From: Siphonodentalium dalli
Lineage: Eukaryota > Mollusca > Scaphopoda > Gadilida > Siphonodentaliidae
Length of the DNA stretch: 64,000 nt
Reading direction: 5' to 3'
Assembly: GCA_032622095.1 (NCBI GenBank)
Contig: CP136063.1
Coordinates: 269,137,426 to 269,201,425, forward strand
Positions 20,825 to 32,289 of this stretch are shown in pieces. Below the pieces are notes generated by a model. The model worked only from the letters and a program-made list of their open reading frames with translations. It was not told where the DNA came from and made no database searches. Both the position numbers and the translations under genes were made by a program. Position 1 is the stretch's first letter. Every line of letters starts with the position of its first letter.

Positions 20825-21952
20825 ATACATGTACCGGTATATGAAATTTTGTTAGAAATGCCACCGTTATTTCACGCCTTTAGATTAGGCTAATTTGGGG
20901 ACATTTGGGGGGACAGAGGTGATAGGTTTGAGTAAGGGGGGGGGGGGGTACCCCCTTGTGACTATTGGGGGTACTTTTTAAAGTAAACCTAAAATGGGGG
21001 CTGTCTGGTCGTTCTGAAGCATATGAAAGGTGAAAGAAATGAACCAATGGCCCCCATATCATTTCCTGGCAACTTGGGCTTATATCAGCATTCAGCAAAT
21101 TATGTTACATGTACCCTTATATTTTCAAGTTTTGTAGGTCACAATTTATTGAATATTGGGAATATTGGATCATTTGACATCAACAAAGCCATTTTATAGA
21201 TGTATGGTGCTTGAAAGTTCACCAAGCAGTTCACCAACACACTGATCATGGGTATTTCCAATTAAAATTTAATTTAATCCAAGTTAAATCGCATAATCCA
21301 AGTAATTAATGGCTGAACATCACCAACTTCAACTGTGGAATCTGACCCAATGCCTCCCATACAGAGAGGCCTAAGCTGAATGAGGTTCCCAGAGGGTGAA
21401 TTTGGTGATGCTAGCCCTCTGGGGACCTCATTCCGCAAATGTCAGCAACACTAAATTCAGGCTTGGGGACCGCCCACCTCTAGTTCTATTGAGAATCATA
21501 TATTAACCCTTACTTTACTAAATGCTTATTGACAAGTAGATGTTGTGGGAAGTGTTCAGATAAAGTCGTTTGTTGAACTTTTCTGAACATTTCCAGCCAA
21601 TTAATAGATACCCTTCTACACATGTACATGTATGTATTATCTGTTAGTCTGTTGTCATCTGCTTGCATTTCCTGAACACCCCTCTGAATGAATAATAGAT
21701 CATTAAAATAAATTCTTTTTCACTTGGTGGGAGAATCCATTTAGTAAAGAAAGGGTTATATCAAATTTTCGCTACGATAAGGCAGCAATGATTCATAGCC
21801 CCTACAATTCAGTGGAATCATGAACTTATTTACAACATACCGCATTACCGGTATAGCCATTTAATAAGCTAAATCTCAGATTTTGGTGTTGAATGGGTCA
21901 CCATGAATCACTCTCAACCTAATCAATCGCCACGGTGTTTTGCTTATCGCTC
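20825..21952. other. 1.1 kb segment present only in copy A
   Basis: Absent from copy B, where CCCCCACTGCAT joins directly to ACTATTTACATGCTG. It contains a 13-G run (20936-20948) and a strong hairpin at 21378-21433. No terminal repeats were found at its edges, so I cannot say whether it is an insertion in A or a deletion in B. Confidence 0.6.
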
Positions 21953-23744
21953 ACTATTTACATGCTGTATATATACAAACGCTCCGCCCACACAAAGTGT
22001 TTTGCGGAAAATAACGCATTTTTAATATGATCATTATTCTACATGTACATGTATACTATTAGGATATTATTGAGGAAATTTTCATAATTTGGTAACTGTT
22101 ATTTCTAAATTATTACTTATTACATGTACATATGTACATGTACACATATACCGGCAGATTTTCATTTTTAGAAAATGTAGGCGCGCAGAGTCCCGCTCGC
22201 TGGGTTTTGGCCAGGCGCGCGGTTTCTATCAAGATAAAATAAACAGCGGGAATACATTCATAAATGCCGCGTAAATTGGATTTGTTTACTCGCGATCGAT
22301 GTCCAGTGAATCTCTTTGATGGTTTAACACTGCTTAATCCACTATCCATAAGCACAAATGAATGTTACACACTATGTTTTATATTCTACATGCTCCTATA
22401 TTAAATGTAATTCATAATTATTAATATGGAATCAATTTAATACTCAGATTCCAAGCTGACAGAATAAATATCAACATCTCCCGGCCACGTGGTCTCGATT
22501 TGATTTTCGAGGAATTTATGTGACGTCATAAGCCATACCGGTACATAGAAATGTATTTTTAGCTTCGAATCATTCAGTCTCAGACAGATAGTGCATTTGA
22601 CACGTCACACCGTGTGACCTCGTCTGGGTAGACACTGATAATAGCGTTATCAGGTTCGCTCTCTGTATTTGGCCTAGGTGCGCAATCGATCGCTCGCTGG
22701 TTTTCAGTTTTAGCCGTGCGATGGTGCGCAAGAGCGATCGCGCGCCTCAAAAATGAAAGTCTGTACCGGTACACTTAGCTGATGTGCCTGACTTCATCCG
22801 GGCTCTTTAGGGAACAACGTTGCCAACCGGTGTACATGTACAATGTATGAGTATATATCGAGGTCGCAGTCAAGGACACAGTCGCATATGAAATTGGACC
22901 CACCATATAGTTCCCGGGATCAAAGTAGGCCTTTGGTACATTAATACCAAATTTGAGTCCGATCAGTCGTGCAGTTTTCAAGTCTATAACACACAGAGAC
23001 AGAAGTTCTAAAATATAACATAATAGACCAAATGATGTACCTGACTTCGTCCGCGCTATTTAGGGATTTCTCTATGATCGCCTCCATTTGGACAAAATAT
23101 ACAGCATCTGGTCAGTGGAAAAACGATCAGTCGAGGTCCGGAAACCGATGAGTGTTAATGTGCGCTACCGGTAGGTGAATGTCAAGGACAGTCACATGTG
23201 AAATTAGACCTCCCATATTGTTTCCAGGATGAAAGAAGCCTACCGTGCATACAATGTACATGTACCAATCGATTGGTTGAGGTCCAGACACATGCCTATA
23301 GTATATGAACATATACCTACATGTATATGAGCGAGGTGATGGTCAAGGACATGGTCACTCATGAAATTGGACCCGCCCATTTCCGGGATCAAAGTAGACA
23401 TACAATACATGTACCCCGCTGGACAAAACAAGTATCCATTGGCACCGCAGTGTATTTGCTGTTCGGCTGCGGTGTCAGTGTTTGTAACTGTAGTTGAGCA
23501 CCGCAGCCGAACGGCTAGTACACTGCGGCCAAACGGCAAGTTCACTGCGGCCGAAAGGCAACTACCCTCACAGTCGAATGGCATGTACACCGTGGTTAGA
23601 TTTCTGGTTTGTATTGTCTTTTTCAGTTTGATGAAAGTACACCATGCCGAATGGCAATTACATCACGACCCAACTGTAGTTAACCGGTGGCGCCGCGGTG
23701 TAGTTGCATTTCAGCCGCGGTGGCAATGCTAACCGCACCGCAGT
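21953..23744. other. Unassigned duplicated DNA with CG-rich motifs
   Basis: 22140-22770 is present only in copy A and carries CG-rich text (GGCGCGCAGAG, GAGCGATCGCGCGCC). 22775-23740 matches 36130-36900 in part. A run of ccgCAGCCGAACGGC / ACCGCGGTGTA motifs at 23450-23740 recurs at 24220-24320 and 37350-37445, partly inverted. No gene is supported. Confidence 0.45.
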
Positions 23745-24500
23745 TAAGTGGTCCCACACACAGACAGATTTCCGAAAAACAACCGATGAACAAATGACCG
23801 ATGATGAAAAACAACTAACGAAAAAACACACCGGCTGACGAATGGTGGCAAATGACAGATAAATGGCGAGGATGACGATGGCAAATGGCAACAAACAACA
23901 ACGAAGAAAAATACCGACTGATGACAAAAAATGACTGATGACGAAAAACAAATGGCCAACGACTAACACGATGTCGAACAATCGATGACGAAAAATTACT
24001 GATGACGAAAAACAAACAGCCAAAGATGAACACGATGTCGAATGATCGATGACGAAAAATGTCTTGATGACAAACACATCGACCCAGGCCTGCAGGTTTC
24101 AAAATTATGTGTAACCTACAGTACATGTATTTTTTTTTCGCCTGGTTTGTGCTAGGTAATCCTAGTCCAAATCTACGTGATATAATGTACCCTGCTGGAC
24201 AAAACAAGTTTCCACTTGACCACGATGCAGTTAGCATTTGCCACTGCGGCCGAAATGCATTACATTGTACACCGCGGCTCCACTGGCTAACTACATTTGG
24301 GCTGCGGTGTACTTGCCACAAAAACCACGACTGATGACAAATGAACAAAGGATGAAAACAAACGACCAACAATAAACACGACGACAAACTACCAAGGACG
24401 AAAAACGACAGACGACAACCAAACACGAATGACGACAAACACACTGACAGTGACACTGATGACCAACGAATGACCATGACAAATTGTCAAATGATGAAAA
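23745..24500 (+). repeat. GATGACGAAAAA-rich degenerate repeat tract, copy A
   Basis: Two blocks (23745-24080 and 24325-24500) of units such as ATCGATGACGAAAAATTACT, with a loose ~65-75 bp higher-order period around 23935-24065. Minus-strand frames give FFVISHFSSS-like translations that come from the repeat. The equivalent in copy B is 36925-37255 and 37447-37645. Confidence 0.75.
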
Positions 24501-25300
24501 ATTATTAAATGAAATAATAATCAAAATTTAATTTTTAATTTAAAGCAAACAGACCTACCTTTAAAAAAATCTTGGATTTGGAGAAAAATGCCTCCAGGAG
24601 CACGCATTGTGCTGTTGTGTTCACAACTCCACAAGAATCGTCATCATATATCAATTCCTTGAACTTCAGTTGAAGTTGAAGATGGTAACTAGGAAACATA
24701 CTACAATTTTAGTATCACAATTTACACGTAACACAGAATTCGTTCTTTCATTTTGTTATCTTTCTTTGAACTTCGAACTTTTTGGTTGATTGAATGATTC
24801 TGGAATCTTGATCATTGTTGTCTGTAACAGTTTACAGTGAAGCCTAACTCAGTAACTGTCGATTGTCACGAAATCAAGCGATTAATTAATCTACGTACAC
24901 TCGTACATTCGTGAAAATTGTTTGCCATGAAGCGAAGGTGAAGGCCTTATCGGTCTATGGGATATACGGAAGTAATTTCCGATCAAGTAACTGCCGTAAG
25001 CCGGATGACACTGACAGGACGGTCGCTTGACGGGGGGTAATTAATTATTATGCTAATGATATACCAATGATTTTTATCCGATGAAAAGGCTGTAATTAAT
25101 CCTCAGAAAGAACTGAATAGGGTAAATTTGAAAGTCGGGTACATTCTAGAATATGGGAATTAATTTGATCAGTTGTTGTTGTTGTCTGCATATTCCTCCG
25201 TTATATCGGAGCACCCTGTAGTTTCTGCTGGATTCTGCGCAGTCACCACCCGGAAGTCACGTGTTAAATTCACAAATAAACGTACCCGGTAATTTCTCTC

Positions 25301-25948
25301 AGGTGACACTCCACAGTTTCGTATGATCAGTAGGGGTAAATTTCTTAGAATAGAGTACCAGTGTTTTCTGTCTCCGTGGGTGTGGTATGTTTATTGAGAG
25401 AAGGTTAGTTATGAGTTTGTGGATTTTTAGAGGATGTCTTTGAGTTTTGAAAAATATTGTTTCAGGTGAGCTTGACCCCACCAGTATGAAGTAGTAGCGA
25501 TTTCTGCGAAACAGTGGCTCCAGACACCAGCGTGACTTTTTAGCACCTAAAATTTGTCATCTGCATGAAAAATATTTAAAAAAAAATTACAGTGGTGAGA
25601 AGTTTGAAATTTTTTGATATTTTTGTGAGGAAACAGTGTTCTTCCAGACAACATAGGCGGCTATACCATAGATTGTCTGGTTTTTGTGTCCCATGGGCAT
25701 GAAAATCGCTTATTTTGGCCATTTTTGCATCAAAATTTCATTTTTCAGGCACACAATCAAGGGGCATAACTCTTGCTACCCCCATTAAAATGACAATTCT
25801 GTACCAAAATCGTTAAGCCTAGTATGTGCTCAACCCAGGTATGTATACATTGTATATGTGTTGAGGGATCACATTTCAGTTATTTTTCATTGAATTGGTG
25901 CCCCCTTATTTTTGCACCAATCCCTGCAGAAACTGTGGAGTGTCACCT
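25301..25948. mobile_element. Candidate MITE with 20-bp perfect terminal inverted repeats
   Basis: AGGTGACACTCCACAGTTTC at 25301-25320 is exactly inverted at 25929-25948. The interior is AT-rich, with lines of sequence about 'ggggcataactcttgctacc' near 25760 typical of dispersed invertebrate repeats. It begins just past the right border of duplicated segment A. No target duplication is obvious. Confidence 0.6.
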
Positions 25949-26083
25949 CATGGTATATAGAAATATATAAAAATTATATAAAAATTATATAAAAATTATA
26001 TGACGTCATAATTCACATGCATTTAGGTAAAAAGCACCCTTGGTGGTTGCTATTAATGGCTCTATTAATTGGAGCCGGCCTCG
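25949..26083. repeat. AAAATTATATA tandem and border DNA
   Basis: Three to four copies of ATATAAAAATT end at TGACGTCAT (25999-26010), followed by GGTGGTTGCT. A similar string TTATATGACGTCAT plus GGTGGTTGCTT occurs at 38519-38580. Confidence 0.55.
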
Positions 26084-28147
26084 GCCTCGGCATACACTTT
26101 ATAGTGTGTCCCACTTATTCTTCGTAGAAAGTCGCAGATTTCTCACGAATTACGCAACGTCACTGCCAAGTATTTACAGAAATGGAAAGAGTATCGTTCA
26201 CTGTATTCATTTCTGTCGCATAAAATGCATTTTGTGCAATAAAGTATGAAAATGATTGATATCTTTTAGGCGAAATCTTAGATGGCCCGGACAAATATCT
26301 ATTCGACCAATTCGAAAGAACATCTGGAACAGTAAATATGACAAGACACAGGGCCAACAGGGTTTCCTGTTCAAAGCATCCACCACAAGATAAAAGAAAG
26401 TGAACACCAAAAAAAGTCCAAAATTGCTCCTTTTTCTTGTTATTTACGCAATAAAGGCAAAAATATGAGGGGTGAAGGAAACGGCCTATTGGCCTATTGG
26501 TCCTTTCGACCACCCGGTGTTACCCCCCCCCCCAACTCACATACTTCACAAGGAACAGGAACAACTCCTTTGTTCTTGTTATTTACGCAATAAAGGCAAA
26601 AACATGAGGGGTGAATGAAAGGGCCTATTGGCCCTTTCGACCACCCCGGGGTTTCCCCCCCAAATCACATACTTCACAAAGAACAGAAACAACTTATGGT
26701 GAAGCAGCGACTATTTGGAGTAATAGGAATGAGAACAGAGCTCAAATGTCTCGCACTTAAAGCTATGAAACAATACATATTATACATCATTCGAAAGCAT
26801 AGCCACATTCCTTCTTTAATATTACAACATTTAAACACTACTATTGAGAACTATGCGTATAACTGGCCACGAACATCGAGCTGTGAATCGAAAATTAGCA
26901 AAACGTAAACTTTTTCAGAGTAACAGAGATATAAACTTAATGTTCTCGCGTTTTACGCAATCAAAAAATACTCTTTATACACCAGTCGAAAACATGGCCT
27001 CTCCACTTCATGAATATTGCAACAGTGAAGCGATACTTATGAGAACTATGCGAATAATTGGCTAAGAACGTCGAGCGGTGAATCATAAATTATCCACACA
27101 CAAAAACGAAAACAGGAATGAGGAACATATATATAAGCTCATATTTCTCGCGTTTTACGCAATCAAAAATAGTTATTATACATCTTTCGAAAGCACAGCC
27201 ACTCCCCTTCGGGAATATTGCAACATTTAAACGATACTTCTGAGAACTAAGTGTATAATTGGTCAGGAACGTCGGGCGGTGAGTAGGAAATTAGCAAACG
27301 GAACGAGGAACCGGAACAGCTTCCGAGTAACCGAATTACTATTTCGAGTAACAGGAACGAGGAACAGATATGTAAGCTCATATTTCTCGCGTTTTACACT
27401 ATGAAACAATCCATATTATATATCAATCGAAAGGATAACCCCTCCACTTCATGATTAATGCAATACGTAAAGTCGGTTGCTCGGATTTCTTCCTTCACCC
27501 CTCATATTTTTGCCTTTATTGCGTAAATAACAAGAAAAAAGGAGTTGTTCCTGTCCCTTGTGAAGTATGTGATTTGGGGGGGGGGTGGGTAAAAGGCCAA
27601 TGGACAGAAAGGGCCAATAGGCCAATACGCCGTTTCCTTCACCCCTCATATTTATTGCCTTTATTGCGTAAATAACAAGAAAAAAGGAGCAATTTTTGAC
27701 TTTTTTTGGTGTTCACTTTCTTTCATCTTGTGGTGGATGCTTTGAACAGGAAACCGAGAGCTGGCCCTGTGTCTTGACATATACTGTTCTTTCGAATTGG
27801 TCTCGTCCTTCGTAGACCTGTTCCTCGTTCCGTTCCTGTTACTTCAAATTCGTCAATTCGTACCATAATCTGTTCATATTCCTGGTTTGAGATAATTCCG
27901 CCTACTGAATTTTCTGATTGGCTGAGCCATATATCCTATATAGATATATTTGTCCGGGGCATCTAAGATTTCACCTAAAAGATATCAATCATTTTCATAC
28001 TTTGTCTGAACTTTATTGCACAAAAAGCATCTTATGCGACAGAAATGAATACAGTGAATGATACTTTCCATTTCTGTAAATACTTGGCAGTTACATTGCG
28101 TAATTCGTGAGAAATCTGCGACTTTCTACGAAGAATAAGTTACGTTC
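26084..28147. mobile_element. 2.1 kb palindromic element nested among the 208-bp satellites
   Basis: 26084-26690 and 27480-28147 are inverted copies: TTCTACGAAGAATAAGT, CATTTCTGTCGCATAAAATG, CTTGTTATTTACGCAATAAA and CTTCACCCCTCATATTT all recur inverted. C-runs and G-runs at 26526-26534 and 27573-27586 face each other. The centre holds three to four diverged units of the 208-bp satellite (26700-27470). The right arm has an ~85 bp extra stretch near 27810-27950. Confidence 0.75.
26700..27470 (+). repeat. Diverged 208-bp satellite units inside the palindrome
   Basis: Three to four units with recognisable GAAAATTAGCAAA, TTTCTCGCGTTTTACGC and CATTCGAAAGCATAG-type landmarks, about 200 bp apart and much more diverged than those at 10.5-12.6 kb. 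Confidence 0.75.
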
Positions 28148-28149
28148 TT

Positions 28150-29107
28150 CGGGGTGCTAATTTCTTATTTAACGCTCTGCCGTTCCTGGCCAATTGTACG
28201 CTTTGTTCGCAATATTAGTGTCTAAATGTTGCAATATTAAGGAAGGGAAGATGCTAACCTTTCGAATGATGTATGATATGTATTGTTACATAGCGTAAAA
28301 CGCGAGTAATATGCGCTTATATATCTGTTCCTGATTCCGGTTACTCCGATTTTTTCCCGTTTTTAGCTAATTTCCGATTCAACGCTCGCCGTTCCTGGCC
28401 AATTGTACGCTTTGTTCGCAAAGGTAGTGTCTAAATGTTGCAATATTAATGAAGAGAAGATGCTAACCTTTCGAATGATGTATAATATGTATTTTTACAT
28501 AGCGTAAAACGCGAGTAATATGGGCTTATATCTCTGTTCCTGATTCATGTTAGTCCGATTTTTTCCCGTTTTTAGCTAATTTCTTATTCAACGCTCGCCG
28601 TTCCTGGCCAATTGTACGCTTTGTTCGCAGCATTAGTGTCTAATTGTTGCACTATTAAGGAAGGGAAGATGCTAACCTTTCGAACGCTGTATAATATGTA
28701 TTTGTACATAGAGTAAAACGCGAGAAATGTGAGCTTACACTCTGTTCCTGATTCCTGTTAGTCGGATTTTTTCCCCGTTTTTAGCTAATTTCTTATTCAA
28801 CGCTCGCCGTTCCTGGCCAATTGTACGCTTTGTTCGCAACAGTGCTGTCTAAATGTTGCAATATTAATGAAGAGAAGATGCTAACCTTTGGAATGATGTA
28901 TAATATATATTGTTACATAGCGTAACACGCGAGAAATATGAGCTTATATCTCTGTTCCTCATTCCCGGTACTCGGATTTTTTCCCGTTTTTAGCTAATTT
29001 CTTATTCAACGCTCGCCGTTCCTGTCCTGTTACTCGAAATAGTCATTCTGTTACTCGGAACTCGTTCCTGTTCCTCGTTCCGTTCCTGTTACTCGAAATA
29101 GTCAATC
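28150..29107 (-). repeat. ~208-bp satellite array (reverse)
   Basis: Four to five units in the opposite orientation to the 10488-12586 array, with CCTGGCCAATTGTACG near 28186, 28394, 28602 and 28811. The outer edge (29020-29107) is the inverted match of the outer edge at 10488-10570, ending TACTCGAAATAGTCAATC. Confidence 0.9.
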
Positions 29108-29149
29108 CCCGAAAATACAAATATATAGACAGACATATCCCACTAGTTT

Positions 29150-29404
29150 ATATAATTATATATGTCTGCGTTATGGAGGCACGGACTTAGTATGAGTGTT
29201 CATTGCTTCATATTTGCTTAACTCGGTCGCGCGAACAAGTTCGCATTTCTTATCGAAATGGCCATGAGATGTCCCTCAAACCAAATCAAGCTTGAAAATC
29301 GGTCCTGATTTTCATCCATGCGGGTTCGAACCCGCGCCAACATCGTCTAGCCCAGACTGTGGTGATCTTATCCACGACCTAACCACATAGGCTACGGGGG
29401 CGTC
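29150..29404 (-). mobile_element. tRNA-derived SINE-like sequence
   Basis: On the minus strand from 29404: GCCCCCGTAGCCTATGTGG (box A-like TAGCCTATGTGG), a GTGG...CCAC arm, GTCT/AGAC in the position of a long variable arm, then box B GGGTTCGAACCCG (29324-29336). The 3' acceptor half is absent and there is no T33, so this is not a working tRNA but fits a SINE head derived from a class II (Ser/Leu-like) tRNA. The body continues to about 29150; the tail is not clear. Confidence 0.55.
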
Positions 29405-31190
29405 TTTAAACAGGAAGCCCATTCACCGAGAGTTAGAAAGCGTATCAGTCTGAACATGAGTTAGAACCCTCTACCTTCGAAATTCTATTACAAAATATTT
29501 ATATCTAAAACTAGCGCGCCACTTTAGAAAACGCATCGCTACAGATGTCAAACATTATTAGCCAAACGCCACGAATATATATACAGTAAATACAGAGTGC
29601 ATATATGCATTTCTGGTCATTAGTTTCCGAGAATGGTGTTCCCCTTTGTCAATTATTGTGGACAAAATTATTTTCCAATATGATGGTGTACAACGAATAA
29701 AATTAAAACGAGGGTTTGGATAACGTTTTATTGGGGGAGGCTAAAACCGTGAAGTTTTATAGATTTGGGAGCCGTGACCTGCCCTAGTTTTAAAAAAAAC
29801 GGCCGAAAAAATACTAACAGAAGAGCGCGACAATGCAACACACGCGTCTATTATGTCTTTTATAATGCAACGGTTTCTTCTTTTTAGTATTTTTTTTCTT
29901 CGGTTTTGGCCCGTTTTGTGGGGTGGGGAAATTGCCACTCAGAGTGTTAGCTATAGTGAGACATCAATTTTATAATTAGGTATTAAGAGCGACGCCCTAT
30001 TTCTATAGCGGAGATTACACCATGTATGCTTCTTAAACACCATCATGGTATTCAATTATCAGTTTAATTCATTTGCTCGGAGCAATTTTCGGATGAGCCG
30101 ATTGAACTCGTGATAAAGTATATGTATTGAATACATTAATGCTATTGTGTGCATCTCTTAAATCTTCATCCTCTTTCGCTATTGTTAAAAACCTAATCAT
30201 ATTCCTTCCTATCTGGAAAATCTGTCCGATCTAATGAATATACGACGATGAGAGTAATTACTGGTGTTCGTCCCTGTCAAACCAGACTCTCATTATCGCG
30301 TTTTATAAAGACCGTACATGCTCGCGTCGCCCAAAAGCGATATGTAATCAAGAGCGTTATCGGTGAGTTATTTACTCATTTCAAAGTAAAACTGATGGAT
30401 GCTTTGTGTAGATTTCGCTATATACCTGATCCATACTAATGGTGATATTTGTTTCTTTTTCTATATTTGCCTGCATGGTAAGCTGAACAACAATTGTTTG
30501 ACAAACTGGATGTCAAATCTCGGACAGTGCATGGATCTTTAAAGCAACAATGGTCCGATCGGTAATAACATAATGTATTATGCTACATGCATGTATATGA
30601 AACGTGCCGTTTTAGGCGACATAAAAGCGTGCGTTCGCTGCGCTGTCAAAGTTTGTAGTGTCCGTTCCCAGTGAGCAATGACATCCAAACAGGGTAGCGG
30701 TTAGTTGTGTCCGCATCCCCTCCCCATATTTAGCCTACCACAACATTAGTTGGAAATTTCACAACACAATTAGTGTTCATTTTTTTTGTGTACTGCCACG
30801 AGCTGGAATTTGTTCAACCTTAGGGAGTGTAATATTTGAAATTTCCAACAATTGGAAAGCTTTATTTTGCGAACTCGGGAGTATGTTCTTATTCGAGAAG
30901 GGTGGAACTGTTGGAAATTTTGTTGGAATTGTGCACCCCCAACGGATATCCTGCACGAGCCATGCACGTTCGTGTCAGTAATGCACCTACATCGACAACG
31001 CCGTGGATTCGTCTCAGAATGTGATCAGTACATGTTCTCTTTCCCAACCACCAAAACCAACATCTAACTAACCTTAGATCTTGGGATGACAAACAGTAAC
31101 ACAGTTAACCTCCGTTTTGTTTTTGTTTTTTCGGAACAATTTTAGAGCAGAATTTCAGTTATAGAGCGGATTTCTACCTAAATGGTGTGT
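29405..31190. other. Unassigned spacer between satellite array and duplicated segment B
   Basis: No gene is supported. 29700-29940 holds self-complementary text (AAACGGCCGAAAAAATACT against AGTATTTTTTTTCTTCGG...) suggesting a small foldback. 30740-30930 contains inverted TTGGAAATTTC / GAAATTTCCAA motifs, probably a decayed MITE. The frame at 30248-30439 (63 codons) has no known motif. Confidence 0.4.
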
Positions 31191-31275
31191 ATAATATGAT
31201 CGTACGTGACACGTATTGGAGCAACCACCAAGTTGATCATTAAGTTCAATGTTACAATAATTATAGGATGTTCCG

Positions 31276-31818
31276 TACAGGGTACTACATGTGCTACACC
31301 ACTCGGAGAAATGTCTGTGTCGTCACACAAATACCATGCTAGAACTTGGATTGATATATTCGTAATCGCATATAGTCACCAATAGCCGGGTTACTACCGT
31401 AGTAACGGACATTGCCCATCTAGTGAACTATTCAAACCCAGCATTAAAATCATGGTTATGATCAGTCCAAACATATGAGTAAAGTTCGAACATAAGATAA
31501 TAATAGCTGAGAACCTGGTGTGAGTTAAACTGTGGTGGGGCCTCAAGCATATCTACCCCTGCACGTCAGAAGAGAATTATGCCATGAAATGGCATAAGTA
31601 GCTTGAGGATGGAAGTGAACCATCATCCCACAGCGAAATCAACCAGGCCTGTTGGGTTTGAATAGTTCACTAGATGGTTATGTCAGGTACTACGGTAGTA
31701 ACCCGGCTATTGGTGACTATATACGATTACGAATATATCAATTCAAGTTCTAACATGGTATTTTAGTGTGATGACACAGACATTTCTCCGAGTGGTGTAG
31801 CAAATGTAATACCCTGTA
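31276..31818. mobile_element. 543-bp palindromic element sharing ends with the 13348-18170 element
   Basis: The inverted arms run from TACAGGGTA (31276) and TACCCTGTA (31818) inward without a break through CCAATAGCCGGGTTACTACC and CATCTAGTGAAC. The core 31389-31703 equals the MITE at 17739-18055. It is either a short derivative of the large foldback element or the original unit from which the larger one grew. Confidence 0.8.
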
Positions 31819-32289
31819 TGTATATATACATATATATATATCACAGCAGAAGTTTCCTTAGAATTAATGGATGGAAATGGAATGCCTTTAATATTTGTAT
31901 TATTTGAGTCGGACATAGATTACCTTAGCTGCAGGCAATAAATGCAATACGTGATGTAGAAACAGAAATTATTGAATGAAGTGTAATGAATATGAAGCGT
32001 CATTTTAATGCAATATCGATTGGGTGGAAGAGAAATGTTACTTTAATAGTTAACGATGATATACATATATAATTATAGATTATCCCCATTGAAGACGATC
32101 AATGCAATGAAATGTTGAGATGATGGAATCAACGATGAATTTGCAATTTCTGTAATGATGAAATTGGTTCACATACCGGTATACATGTATATGCATCTGA
32201 AAATGTGAATTGACCGAAATGTAATTATGAAAGTGTCAATGACACTGTAGCTCAACGAGGAAAGGGAATAATTTCATGTGTTACAGTTA

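Larger units (their letters stand above)
13259..25265 (+). repeat. Long duplicated segment, copy A (12 kb)
   Basis: Matches 31191-38455 in the same orientation and order, from ATATGATCGTACGTGACACG at the left to TCTGCTGGATTCTGCGCAGT at the right. Copy A has extra material: most of the 13.3-17.7 kb foldback interior, 20825-21952, and about 22140-22770. Copy B has the longer minisatellite array. Divergence is obvious by eye (frequent substitutions and small indels), so this is an old duplication or two copies of a large non-autonomous element. Confidence 0.85.

Noticed and set aside
23658-24524. Hydrophobic Phe/Ser/Val-rich frames up to 220 codons on the minus strand (and 36867-37678 in copy B)
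   Set aside because: They are the reverse translation of the GATGACGAAAAA tract; membrane-like appearance is due to composition.
29320-29404. Functional tRNA gene on the minus strand
   Set aside because: Box A and box B are present, but the 3' acceptor strand does not pair, T33 is absent and the T-loop is short; SINE-like instead.
30248-30439. 63-codon frame in the spacer
   Set aside because: No motif, no neighbours and no duplicate to test conservation.
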